A program made the position numbers and the translations under genes. Below are positions 14,392 to 21,065 of a stretch of 21,065 bases of DNA, piece after piece. The stretch is from Saccharofermentans sp. (GTDB lineage Bacteria > Bacillota_A > Clostridia > Saccharofermentanales > Saccharofermentanaceae), in NCBI GenBank assembly GCA_024695565.1, contig JAILHX010000099.1, positions 1 to 21,065 of the forward strand. The letters run 5' to 3'. The stretch's first letter is position 1. Each line of letters opens with the position of its first letter. The notes beneath the pieces were generated by a model, which made no database searches, was not told the origin of the DNA, and saw nothing but the letters and a program-made list of their open reading frames with translations.

Positions 14392-15573
14392 TTAATGGTG
14401 GAACAGTCTCATTCCGGTGAATGCCATGGCGATTCCATACTTGTTGCATGTCATGATTACATGATCGTCACGGATGGATCCGCCGGGCTCTGCGATGTAC
14501 TTAACGCCGCTCTTGTGAGCACGCTCGATGTTATCACCGAAGGGGAAGAATGCGTCGGAACCCAAAGCAACGTTATCGTTCTTTGCAAGCCATGCCTTCT
14601 TCTCTTCCCTTGTGAATACTTCAGGCTTTACCTTGAAGATGTTCTGCCATGTACCTTCAGCAAGAACGTCCTCATACTCGTCAGAGATATAAACGTCGAT
14701 GGCGTTGTCTCTGTCGGGTCTTCTGATGTCGTCTACGAACTGGAGACCCAATACCTGAGGACTCTGTCTGAGCCACCAGTTATCAGCCTTGTTGCCTGCA
14801 AGTCTTGTGCAGTGAATTCTGGACTGCTGGCCTGCACCGATACCGATCGCCTGACCGTCCTTAACATAGCAGACGGAGTTAGACTGTGTGTACTTGAGTG
14901 TGATGAGAGAGATCAAGAGGTCGATCTTCTTATCCTCGGGAATGTCCTTGTTATCGGTAACGATATTGTCGAGGAGCGCGTGATTGATCTCGAACTCGTT
15001 TCTTCCCTGCTCGAATGTAACGCCGTAAACTTCCTTTGTCTCGATCGGAGCGGGCTTATAGCTTGCGTCGATCTTGATCACGTTATATGTTCCCTTCCTC
15101 TTTGTCTTAAGGATCTCAAGAGCTTCGGGGGTATAGTCGGGAGCGATGATGCCGTCGGATACTTCTCTTGCAAGCATTGTAGCTGTGATAGCGTCGCATG
15201 TATCGGAAAGCGCTGTGAAGTCACCGTAAGATGACATTCTGTCTGCGCCTCTTGCTCTTGCATAAGCGCAGGCAATGGGAGAAAGTTCACCCAAATCGTC
15301 TACGAAGTAGATCTTAGCCTCTGTCTCAGTAAGGGGCTTGCCTACTGCAGCACCTGCAGGTGAAACGTGCTTAAAAGATGTAGCTGCAGGAAGGCCTGTT
15401 GCTTCCTTGAGTTCCTTTACAAGCTGCCAGCCGTTGAAAGCGTCCAGAAGGTTGATATAACCGGGCTTGCCGTTCAATACTTCGATGGGAAGCTCTGAAC
15501 CGTCTTTCATGAAGATTCTGGAAGGCTTCTGATTGGGGTTGCATCCGTACTTAAGTTGCATCTCGCTTGACAT
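14392..15573 (-). CDS. purH: AICAR formyltransferase (PurH C-terminal domain only)
   Basis: Transfers the formyl group of 10-formyl-tetrahydrofolate to AICAR, the ninth step of IMP synthesis. The 393 residues cover only the formyltransferase part of PurH; the usual N-terminal cyclohydrolase domain (about 200 residues) is absent and its role is presumably taken by the preceding gene. The catalytic Lys-His pair lies in SFKHVSPAGAAVG (K68, H69), and the start QLKYGCNPNQKPSRIF is typical of this domain. AAGGAG precedes the ATG. It is the last gene of the operon and is followed by a terminator. Confidence 0.94.
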   Translation of the reverse strand: MSSEMQLKYGCNPNQKPSRIFMKDGSELPIEVLNGKPGYINLLDAFNGWQLVKELKEATGLPAATSFKHVSPAGAAVGKPLTETEAKIYFVDDLGELSPIACAYARARGADRMSSYGDFTALSDTCDAITATMLAREVSDGIIAPDYTPEALEILKTKRKGTYNVIKIDASYKPAPIETKEVYGVTFEQGRNEFEINHALLDNIVTDNKDIPEDKKIDLLISLITLKYTQSNSVCYVKDGQAIGIGAGQQSRIHCTRLAGNKADNWWLRQSPQVLGLQFVDDIRRPDRDNAIDVYISDEYEDVLAEGTWQNIFKVKPEVFTREEKKAWLAKNDNVALGSDAFFPFGDNIERAHKSGVKYIAEPGGSIRDDHVIMTCNKYGIAMAFTGMRLFHH

Positions 15574-15595
15574 TGTCGTTCTCCTTTATATCTGA

Positions 15596-16312
15596 TTACT
15601 TTACGTTCTTGTTTACGATACGTGTCTCTGCTGCGCCTGTCTCTATGTCGATGTAGCGTACGAAGAGAGATACCTTATTGTCTTCGTTAAGGCTTGTCCA
15701 CACTTCATTTGTGAATGTATCGATGTCGCCCTTGATCTCAACCTTCTCAGGCTCACCTTCGAATGAAGGAAGCGGACTGCCGTCGCCCTGGTATGTGTGG
15801 ATGAATCTGCCGATTCCTGCCTTGGAATTTGTGTATGTGAATGTGTGGCGCTCGCAGGATTCAGGATCACCGTCATCGCTCTTTAAGATGGACATGGCAT
15901 AGTTGTATGTGCCGTTCTCGACATGCATGATGCCTGAGATCCTGGGGGTATAGTTCGGAGCGTCGTCTTCGAACTCTCTGCCTCTTAAGGACTGCTCGAA
16001 TGTCATCTGCTTGTCCATGAGTTCATAGATAGTGTCTGTCTGGTCACCGTTGGTAACGATCGTCTTGTTGCCAAGAACTCTTACGGGTGAATAAATGATG
16101 AGGTGCGGATCTGTAAGAAGTGAGGGATCGAATGCCTCAGTCTTGATTCCGTCTTCTGTTGCCGTGAAAACTCTGTTTCTGGAATTAACGCTTCTTCCCA
16201 TGATGAAGTAAGCTGTAACAGCATACTTGCCGCATTCGGACTTGCCGATGACGATTCCTCTTCCGGGATAAGCATTCTCTGAAAGGATCTTACTCAGGTT
16301 CTGTGTGATCAT
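15596..16312 (-). CDS. IMP cyclohydrolase, PurO-like family
   Basis: Closes the FAICAR ring to give IMP, the last step of the pathway. The 238 residues resemble archaeal PurO and its bacterial relatives: YPGRGIVIG (15-23), AYFIMGRSVNSRNRVF (34-49) and VTNGDQTDTIYELM (about 86-100) match the PurO patterns for the R-x-F and NG-x-xTDT segments. It bears no resemblance to the PurH cyclohydrolase domain. Sitting directly before the stand-alone formyltransferase supports this role. GGAGG lies six bases before the ATG. The family is clear; activity is inferred from family and context. Confidence 0.87.
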   Translation of the reverse strand: MITQNLSKILSENAYPGRGIVIGKSECGKYAVTAYFIMGRSVNSRNRVFTATEDGIKTEAFDPSLLTDPHLIIYSPVRVLGNKTIVTNGDQTDTIYELMDKQMTFEQSLRGREFEDDAPNYTPRISGIMHVENGTYNYAMSILKSDDGDPESCERHTFTYTNSKAGIGRFIHTYQGDGSPLPSFEGEPEKVEIKGDIDTFTNEVWTSLNEDNKVSLFVRYIDIETGAAETRIVNKNVK

Positions 16313-16339
16313 ATGACACCTCCAAAATTTAATAACTTT

Positions 16340-16960
16340 TTATCGTACGTAGCAGATGTTGTTCTCGATAACTACTTTGCCGTCGGCAATAAGTCTTATC
16401 GCCTGGGGCAGGATCTTCCATTCGCACTCCTGCATGATCCTCTTCTGCAGAGTCTCGGGAGTATCATCAGGCAGAACGTCAACAGCCTTCTGCAAAAGTA
16501 TCGGGCCTTCATCGTAGTTCTCATTAACGAAATGAACCGTTGCGCCTGACACCTTAACGCCCTTGGCAAGAGCAGCCTGGTGAGGTCTTATTCCGTACAT
16601 GCCCGCTCCGCAGAATGAAGGGATAAGAGCCGGATGAATATTGATTATGCGGTTGGAATACTTAGCGATCATCTTGGGTCCGAGGAGCGAGAGATAGCCT
16701 GCAAGAACGACGAGTTCTGCACCTGACTTCTCAACAGCCTCAAGGACCTTCTCATCCCATTCTTCAACGGAATCAAATTCCTTCCTCGGAAAGACCGCAG
16801 TCGCAATGCCGTTATTTGCAGCTCTCTCAAGAGCATAAGCAGTTCTCGAAGACGAGACTACGAGTGAGATCTCCACATCTTTAAGGATGCCCGTCTTGGT
16901 GTTGTCGATAATGGCCTGAAGATTAGTTCCGCCACCCGACACAAATACTGCTATCTTCAT
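16340..16960 (-). CDS. purN: Phosphoribosylglycinamide formyltransferase
   Basis: Formylates GAR with 10-formyl-tetrahydrofolate, the third step of purine synthesis. It has 206 residues with SGGGTNLQAI (8-17) for phosphate binding. The catalytic trio N107, H109 and D150 is in place (INIHPALIPSF and ENYDEGPILLQ). Most PurN have HPSLLPxF where this has HPALIPSF. GGGGA lies eight bases before the ATG, which follows purF by 14 bases. Confidence 0.96.
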   Translation of the reverse strand: MKIAVFVSGGGTNLQAIIDNTKTGILKDVEISLVVSSSRTAYALERAANNGIATAVFPRKEFDSVEEWDEKVLEAVEKSGAELVVLAGYLSLLGPKMIAKYSNRIINIHPALIPSFCGAGMYGIRPHQAALAKGVKVSGATVHFVNENYDEGPILLQKAVDVLPDDTPETLQKRIMQECEWKILPQAIRLIADGKVVIENNICYVR

Positions 16961-16974
16961 TTAGTAATCCCCTA

Positions 16975-18381
16975 TCAGTTGTATTTTACCTTGTGAACTG
17001 ACTCTTCATCATCCTCAGGCTTGCCTGCAATGAAGTTGCCGTCAAAGCATGCGGAGCATACGCCGCAGTCGATCGTGTTAAGAGAAGCTCTCAGGGAATC
17101 AAGGCTGATATATGCGAGTGAATCAGCGCCGATCATGTCGCGGATCTCTTCGATCGTCTTTGTGCTTGCGGGAAGCTCTGTCTCAGATGAAGCATTAACG
17201 CCATAGCAGCAGCCGAACTTTACCGGCGGAGAAGCAAGTCTTACATGAACTTCCTTAGCGCCGTTCTCTCTTAAGAATGAGATGATGTGCTTTGTTGTTG
17301 TACCTCTTACGAGAGAGTCATCAACGATTGCGATTTTCTTGTCCTTGATGGCTGTCTTAAGAGCTGCGAACTTCATTCTTACAGCAAGTTCTCTCTGCTG
17401 CTGTGTGCTCTTGATGAATGTTCTGCCTACATATCTGTTCTTGAGAAGTCCTGAACCGTAAGCTACGCCAAGACCTGCAGCATAACCTTCTGCAGCTGCG
17501 TTGCCCGAGTCAGGCGCACCGATAACGAGATCCACGTCTGCAGGACTCTCCTTGGCAAGTGCCATGCCTACTCTGTATCTTGAATCGAAGATCGACATCC
17601 GGTCGATAACGGAGTCAGGTCTTGCAACGTATACGTACTCGAAAACGCATACCTTGCCGTCCTTCTTTTCGACTGCTTCGTCATAAAGAATGGAGCTCAT
17701 GCCGTCTCTGGAGATAGTGATGATCTCACCGGGCTTAAAGTCTCTTACGATCTCGCATCCGATAGCGTCGAGAGCGCATGACTCGGAAGAAATATAGTAC
17801 TTGTCACCGAGCTTACCGAGGATAAGAGGTCTCAAACCGTAAGGGTCTCTTACGCCGATGAGCTTGTCTTCAGTCATGAAGACCATTGCATATACGCCGT
17901 GGATCTCCTTCATTGTCTCGAGGATGGCGTGCTCGCAGTCCTCTGTTCTGATCCTGTTGCGTGAGAATAATGAGAGAATGATCTCTGAATCTGTATTTGT
18001 CTGGAAGATAGCGCCCTGATCCTTAAGTTCGTCTCTGATCTTGTTGGCATTCATGATCACAGAATCAGATGTGAGCGCGATATTGCCTACGCGTGACTTG
18101 ATGGAGATTGGCTGGATGGCATCTGTGCCGGTCTCTCTGGGAGAACCGCCTCTTGCATGACCGATAGCGCATGTTCCTGCGAGCGCTGATAAAGTAACCT
18201 CATCGAAAACATCGGTAACAAGACCGGAAGCCTTATGTACCAGGAAAGAACCTTCGTCGTTAACTGCGATACCGCAGGATTCCTGTCCCCTGTGCTGCAG
18301 TGAGAAAATACCGTAGTAAGTATCTCTCGTTACATCCTGCTTGCTTCCCTTGATGTCATAACATCCGAAAACTCCACTCAT
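16975..18381 (-). CDS. purF: PurF-like amidophosphoribosyltransferase with degenerate glutaminase half
   Basis: The normal enzyme makes phosphoribosylamine from PRPP and glutamine. The phosphoribosyltransferase half is intact: APDSGNAAAEGY (289-300), KNRYVGRTFIKSTQQQRE (314-331) and the PRPP loop VDDSLVRGTT (353-362). The Fe-S cysteines C245, C391, C439 and C442 match those of B. subtilis PurF. The glutaminase half is altered: the nucleophile, normally the first residue of CGVFG, is Ser2 (MSGVFG); GHVRYxTxG has become GHARGGSPRETG (74-85); and the oxyanion-hole LAHNG is LTSDS (103-107). SLQHRGQES and TNTDSEIIL are kept. The protein probably uses ammonia, a partner glutaminase, or possibly N-terminal Ser2. 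The upstream AAAGGATGG ribosome site excludes a longer start with a cysteine. Confidence 0.92.
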   Translation of the reverse strand: MSGVFGCYDIKGSKQDVTRDTYYGIFSLQHRGQESCGIAVNDEGSFLVHKASGLVTDVFDEVTLSALAGTCAIGHARGGSPRETGTDAIQPISIKSRVGNIALTSDSVIMNANKIRDELKDQGAIFQTNTDSEIILSLFSRNRIRTEDCEHAILETMKEIHGVYAMVFMTEDKLIGVRDPYGLRPLILGKLGDKYYISSESCALDAIGCEIVRDFKPGEIITISRDGMSSILYDEAVEKKDGKVCVFEYVYVARPDSVIDRMSIFDSRYRVGMALAKESPADVDLVIGAPDSGNAAAEGYAAGLGVAYGSGLLKNRYVGRTFIKSTQQQRELAVRMKFAALKTAIKDKKIAIVDDSLVRGTTTKHIISFLRENGAKEVHVRLASPPVKFGCCYGVNASSETELPASTKTIEEIRDMIGADSLAYISLDSLRASLNTIDCGVCSACFDGNFIAGKPEDDEESVHKVKYN

Positions 18382-18421
18382 GTGCTTGTTTCCATCCTTT
18401 GTATAAATTGTTCTATGTTAA

Positions 18422-18438
18422 CGGATCTTCAAGATCCG
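18422..18438. repeat. Short palindrome between purE and purF
   Basis: CGGATCTTCAAGATCCG, eight-base arms around one base, lies seven bases after the purE stop and about 40 before the purF start. There is no T run, so it is not a terminator. It could stabilise or set processing of the transcript, or bind a protein; function not known. Confidence 0.4.
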
Positions 18439-18445
18439 ATAACGG

Positions 18446-18952
18446 TTAATTCATCTCAGCGATCTTCTGCTGAAGTCTGGCGTCTCTCTCCTCAACCGAA
18501 GAAGCGAGTCCTGCCTTGTAATCCTTGATCTTCTGCATGAGCTCCGGATCAGAGATAGCGAGCATCTGGCATGCGAGGATAGCGGCATTTGAACCGCCGT
18601 CGATCGCAACAGTTGCTACGGGGATACCTGTAGGCATCTGAACTGTCGCATAAAGCGCATCAACACCTGCAAGAGCTCCGCCCTTGCAAGGAACACCGAT
18701 TACGGGAAGTGCCGTGTTTGCAGCAAGAACGCCGCCCAAATGAGCTGCGAGACCTGCAGCAGCGATGATCACCTTGTATCCTTCAGCTTCTGCGCCTCTT
18801 GCAAGTGCCATGGCCTTGTCCGGAGTTCTGTGAGCCGATGCTACGGTTGCCTTAAATCCGACACCGAACTTATTAAGCATCTTGAAGCATCCTTCCATTA
18901 CGGGGAAATCTGAGTCGGAACCCATTACTACCAGAACTTTGTTATCAGCCAT
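18446..18952 (-). CDS. purE: N5-carboxyaminoimidazole ribonucleotide mutase
   Basis: Class I PurE, which converts N5-CAIR to CAIR. The 168 residues carry MGSDSDFPVME (10-20), the active-site SAHRTPDK (39-46) and AAGLAAHLGGVLAANTALPVIGVP. Class I enzymes need PurK for the preceding step, but purK is not in this window. It starts 33 bases after the capA-like gene and is separated from purF by 64 bases holding a small palindrome. Confidence 0.96.
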   Translation of the reverse strand: MADNKVLVVMGSDSDFPVMEGCFKMLNKFGVGFKATVASAHRTPDKAMALARGAEAEGYKVIIAAAGLAAHLGGVLAANTALPVIGVPCKGGALAGVDALYATVQMPTGIPVATVAIDGGSNAAILACQMLAISDPELMQKIKDYKAGLASSVEERDARLQQKIAEMN

Positions 18953-18985
18953 AACACGTTACCTGCCTTAAAAGATATATGGGCG

Positions 18986-20149
18986 TTATTCGTCGCCCTG
19001 TGCCCAGTTAAGGCGGTCCATCACCCTGAAATAATCCTCGGATTCCCATTCGTACGGCTTCGGGCAAAAGTCGTTTCCGGGTCTCGTAGAGGTCTGAGAA
19101 TAGGGATAAACCGTCAGTCTATAGTCTACACACTTCGAGCCGTCCTCGTCCATAACAAAATCGCATTGAATTATGACAGAATCGGGGTCTGATAATGAGT
19201 AATTTCCACCAAAACAAAAATTCGAGAGAGAGTAGAAGATATAATGCCCGTTGTACTTCTCAATAGGCTGCAGGCGGTGCGGGTGCGTACCGACTACGAT
19301 ATCAACGCCGTAATCAATGAGTTCGTGGGCTACCTTCTGCTGTCTGTCGGTAGGTTCATACGTTCCTTCGGCACCGAAATGGCACGAAGCGATAATGATG
19401 ACTGCCCCGTCTTCCCTGAGGCCGTCGATGATGTCATAGACCTGTGAAGCACTTGTATCGTTGCCAAGGCCTACCATACCGATGACAAACCCGTTTGCAG
19501 TCGTATATGTTGCGCCGTACTGGTCGTCGCTCCAGACGATACCGTATTCATCAAGATTAGCCCTGGTATCGTCAAGACCGTCCTGATAGAAATCCATTAT
19601 GTGGTTGTTTGCGATATTTACGGCTTCAATGCCAGCCAGATTAAGCATCTCCAGATTCTCGGGCTTCATCTGGAAGATATACTGGTTACTCTTGTGGCTC
19701 GTTCTGTCTGTAACGGGGTTTTCCAGATTTACGAGGGTCATGTCGTCACTCTGGAACAACGGAGCAGCATTTTTAAAGCAGTATTCCATATCGCCGTTAA
19801 CGGTTGAATCAAACTGGCGGTTAGAAGATCTGTAATCCTGAGTAAGCGTGCAGTCACCTGCAAAAGACACGGTAACGATTCTCTGTTCGGGAGTAAGCGT
19901 CGGCACAGGCGTGGGTGTCGGCGTCGGAGTGCTGGTAGCCGTAGTCTCTGTTGAGACGGTCTCGAGCATCATGGTGGTCTGCGCTGACTGCTGAACCTCG
20001 GTATTAGCCGTGGTTGCCTCAGTTACCGTCTCAAGTCCCGATTCCGTGGAAGCTGCAGTATCACAGCCTGTAACTGCAACAGACAGCGCCATAACGGCAA
20101 CGACTGCCGCACGAACCCTGAAACTGCCCCATATGACGGAATGCTTCAC
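18986..20149 (-). CDS. CapA-family metallophosphatase-like lipoprotein
   Basis: A 387-residue lipoprotein with lipobox VTGC (Cys29), a Thr/Ser/Glu linker ending in PTPTPTPVPTLTP (to about 88), and a CapA/PgsA-like domain. Domain motifs are VSFAGDCTL (94-102), VNLENPV, INIANNHIMDF-like VNIANNHIMDF, IASCHFG and VVGTHPHRLQPIEKYNGHYIFYSLSNF, the metal-site pattern of the capsule-synthesis group. CapA takes part in poly-gamma-glutamate anchoring in Bacillus, but this branch has no assigned substrate. GTG 20149 is chosen: an in-frame TTG at 20200 lies at or upstream of the predicted transcription start. The ribosome site GAGG is about ten bases away. It is the first gene of the purE-purH transcription unit. 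Confidence 0.82.
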   Translation of the reverse strand: MKHSVIWGSFRVRAAVVAVMALSVAVTGCDTAASTESGLETVTEATTANTEVQQSAQTTMMLETVSTETTATSTPTPTPTPVPTLTPEQRIVTVSFAGDCTLTQDYRSSNRQFDSTVNGDMEYCFKNAAPLFQSDDMTLVNLENPVTDRTSHKSNQYIFQMKPENLEMLNLAGIEAVNIANNHIMDFYQDGLDDTRANLDEYGIVWSDDQYGATYTTANGFVIGMVGLGNDTSASQVYDIIDGLREDGAVIIIASCHFGAEGTYEPTDRQQKVAHELIDYGVDIVVGTHPHRLQPIEKYNGHYIFYSLSNFCFGGNYSLSDPDSVIIQCDFVMDEDGSKCVDYRLTVYPYSQTSTRPGNDFCPKPYEWESEDYFRVMDRLNWAQGDE

Positions 20150-20179
20150 CTTAAGACTACCTCGCAATAAAAGTAGAAA

Positions 20180-20199
20180 TGCCGACTTAATGGTCGGCA
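20180..20199. repeat. Leader hairpin of capA-pur transcript
   Basis: TGCCGAC (20180-20186) and GTCGGCA (20193-20199) pair around TTAATG. It would lie at the very 5' end of the minus-strand transcript. Its arms mix the two arm types of the array at 20276-20790 (G at position 2 as in type A, G at position 5 as in type B). It may protect the mRNA 5' end. Confidence 0.6.
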
Positions 20200-20204
20200 A
20201 TTCA

Positions 20205-20210
20205 ATTATA
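20205..20210 (-). promoter_or_regulatory. Probable -10 box for capA-pur operon
   Basis: TATAAT on the minus strand (20210-20205) in an A/T-rich region. The best -35 candidate is TTGGAT at 15 bases, which is weak. No purine riboswitch or PurR-box pair is seen upstream. Confidence 0.5.
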
Positions 20211-20275
20211 ACAATCTTTATAAAAATCCAAATAAATATTTTAGTTGCCTAAATGCAATTTTCGCCTTTAATACA

Positions 20276-20790
20276 TACCGGACTTCGAAGGAAGGGATTT
20301 GAAGTAGGTCTTCCCAAGGGGTTGCCCACTAAACCGCGAGAATCACAGCTTTAGTGGGCATAAGACTCTCATCAGATTCCAAAACAAGCAGTTCAAATCT
20401 AATAAATGCCCACTTAAACCCGGGAAAATACAATCCAGTGGGCATCGGCTGCTTTTCTGACCTCTCTTGTTGCCCACTAAGAGCTCGAATATTCGAGATA
20501 AGTGGGCATTCGATACCGACCGGTTCGCGAAAAAGTGCAGTTAAGTCGGTAGTCTTACCCACTAAAAGTTCGAAAACTTGAGTAAAATGGGCGCGGCCCA
20601 TACAATACCGACTAAAACTAAAAAACAAGGAATCAGTCGGTATACGCAGGCTTTTCGAGAACTGCTAAATACCGACCAAATCAAAAATAATAAGATTTAG
20701 TCGGTAATCCACCCCGATGAGAGCTCAAAATTCTGAGATAAGCAGGCATTTACTACCGACTAAAACGACAAAATTAGAAAACGGTCGGTA
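20276..20790. repeat. Array of alternating hairpin units, unknown family
   Basis: Non-coding, about 515 bp. Units of 37-40 bp have conserved inverted arms and variable, often A-rich centres. Type A arms TGCCCACT/AGTGGGCA: 20323-20360, 20406-20445, 20471-20508, with decayed copies near 20556-20593 and 20711-20748 and a truncated one near 20646-20665. Type B arms TACCGAC/GTCGGTA: 20514-20551, 20605-20643, 20670-20706, 20754-20790, with a decayed copy near 20276-20309. From 20471 to the end the types alternate A-B throughout. Type A centres at 20471, 20556 and 20711 are related (GAGCTCGAA...TTCGAGATA) and partly palindromic. The array begins eight bases after the glycosidase stop and ends upstream of the capA promoter. 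No CRISPR, integron attC or IS features are present. Confidence 0.85.
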
Positions 20791-20798
20791 TCAGTTCA

Positions 20799-21065
20799 TC
20801 AATAAACCAGGAATGCGGTTCCAAACGGCTTTATCGCAACTTTCCTGGTGCCGCCAAGGATACCACCCAGAATGAACTGTTCTGACAGCGGCTGGATAAT
20901 GCCGTCATCTGCGGACTTCCTGCAGGAATAACTGCCGTATTGTTCTCTGACATCAACATAGAGCGGCTTATCTGACCTGTTCATTACGAACACTATTGCC
21001 CTGCTGCCGGAAGCCTCGTTGCCGAATGCATCGCGGCCTTCTTTGAGGTATCTGACAAATGCCAT
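20799..21065 (-). CDS. C-terminal end of a probable GH13 glycosidase, 5' part outside window
   Basis: The last 88 residues of a gene that continues past the right edge; base 21065 is likely internal. FVRYLKEGRDAFGNEASGSRAIVFVMNRSDKPLYVDV and the ending AIKPFGTAFLVY look like the beta-sandwich C domain of alpha-amylase/neopullulanase-type enzymes, in which a run of strands follows the catalytic barrel. No catalytic residues are in this part, so the family call is tentative. The stop is eight bases from the hairpin array and no ordinary terminator is seen. Confidence 0.6.
   Translation of the reverse strand: MAFVRYLKEGRDAFGNEASGSRAIVFVMNRSDKPLYVDVREQYGSYSCRKSADDGIIQPLSEQFILGGILGGTRKVAIKPFGTAFLVY

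Noticed and set aside
14155..15234. Long open frame of 359 codons on the plus strand opposite purH
   Set aside because: It is antisense to the clearly coding purH and the adjacent gene, with no family features; it reflects codon bias.
18382..20280. Purine riboswitch or PurR boxes upstream of pur genes
   Set aside because: I looked for the conserved junction and paired CGAA-type boxes upstream of capA, purE and purF and saw none.
20329..20628. Open frames on both strands inside the hairpin array
   Set aside because: They follow the inverted repeats, have no ribosome site and no recognisable protein features.
20276..20790. CRISPR array or integron attC cluster
   Set aside because: Units are inverted repeats with unequal spacing and no constant direct repeat; arms do not match the attC GTTRRRY core and no integrase or Cas gene is present.

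Overview
The window looks like a chromosomal segment of a low-oxygen Gram-positive bacterium of the class Clostridia, probably a gut or rumen lineage. This is inferred from strong purine-rich ribosome binding sites, several lipobox lipoproteins, a ylxM-ffh-rpsP-khpA-rimM-trmD-rplS cluster, an Fe-S-type PurF, separate PurH-formyltransferase and PurO-like cyclohydrolase genes, and a DUF6273 protein. No phage, insertion sequence or CRISPR array is visible.

Region 1 (1-6490, mostly minus strand) is the SRP/ribosome cluster, read right to left: ylxM, ffh, rpsP, khpA, rimM, then a lipoprotein gene on the opposite strand, then a His/Ser-rich TPM-like membrane protein whose stop codon overlaps the trmD start, then trmD and the 5' part of rplS. 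A consensus promoter drives ylxM. The plus-strand lipoprotein splits an otherwise conserved operon.

Region 2 (6557-8625, plus strand) is a peroxide-defence operon: a consensus promoter, an OhrR-like palindromic operator, ohrR, two thioredoxin-type glutathione peroxidases, a small flavodoxin, and an intrinsic terminator.

Region 3 (8651-13528, minus strand) is a tightly packed operon: solute-binding-like lipoprotein, GNAT-MGMT fusion, flavin reductase-like protein and Nudix hydrolase, followed by a zinc-ribbon/DUF6273 protein. A divergent tRNA-Thr(CGT) with its own promoter and a bidirectional terminator lies to the right (13556-13711), then a single-pass coiled-coil membrane protein.

Region 4 (14346-20210, minus strand) is a partial purine operon: capA-like lipoprotein, purE, purF, purN, purO-like, purH (formyltransferase only), then a terminator. 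It lacks purM, purD, purL, purC, purB and purK. Its PurF keeps the PRPP-binding half and Fe-S cysteines but has lost the catalytic cysteine and the oxyanion-hole and substrate loops of the glutaminase half.

Region 5 (20276-20790) is a non-coding array of about ten hairpin-forming units of 37-40 bp. Two arm types (TGCCCACT and TACCGAC) alternate, and their differences are compensated on both sides of each stem. A related short hairpin sits in the capA leader. I do not recognise the family. The right edge holds the C-terminal end of a probable GH13 glycosidase. The two most unusual items are the hairpin array and the glutaminase-defective PurF.
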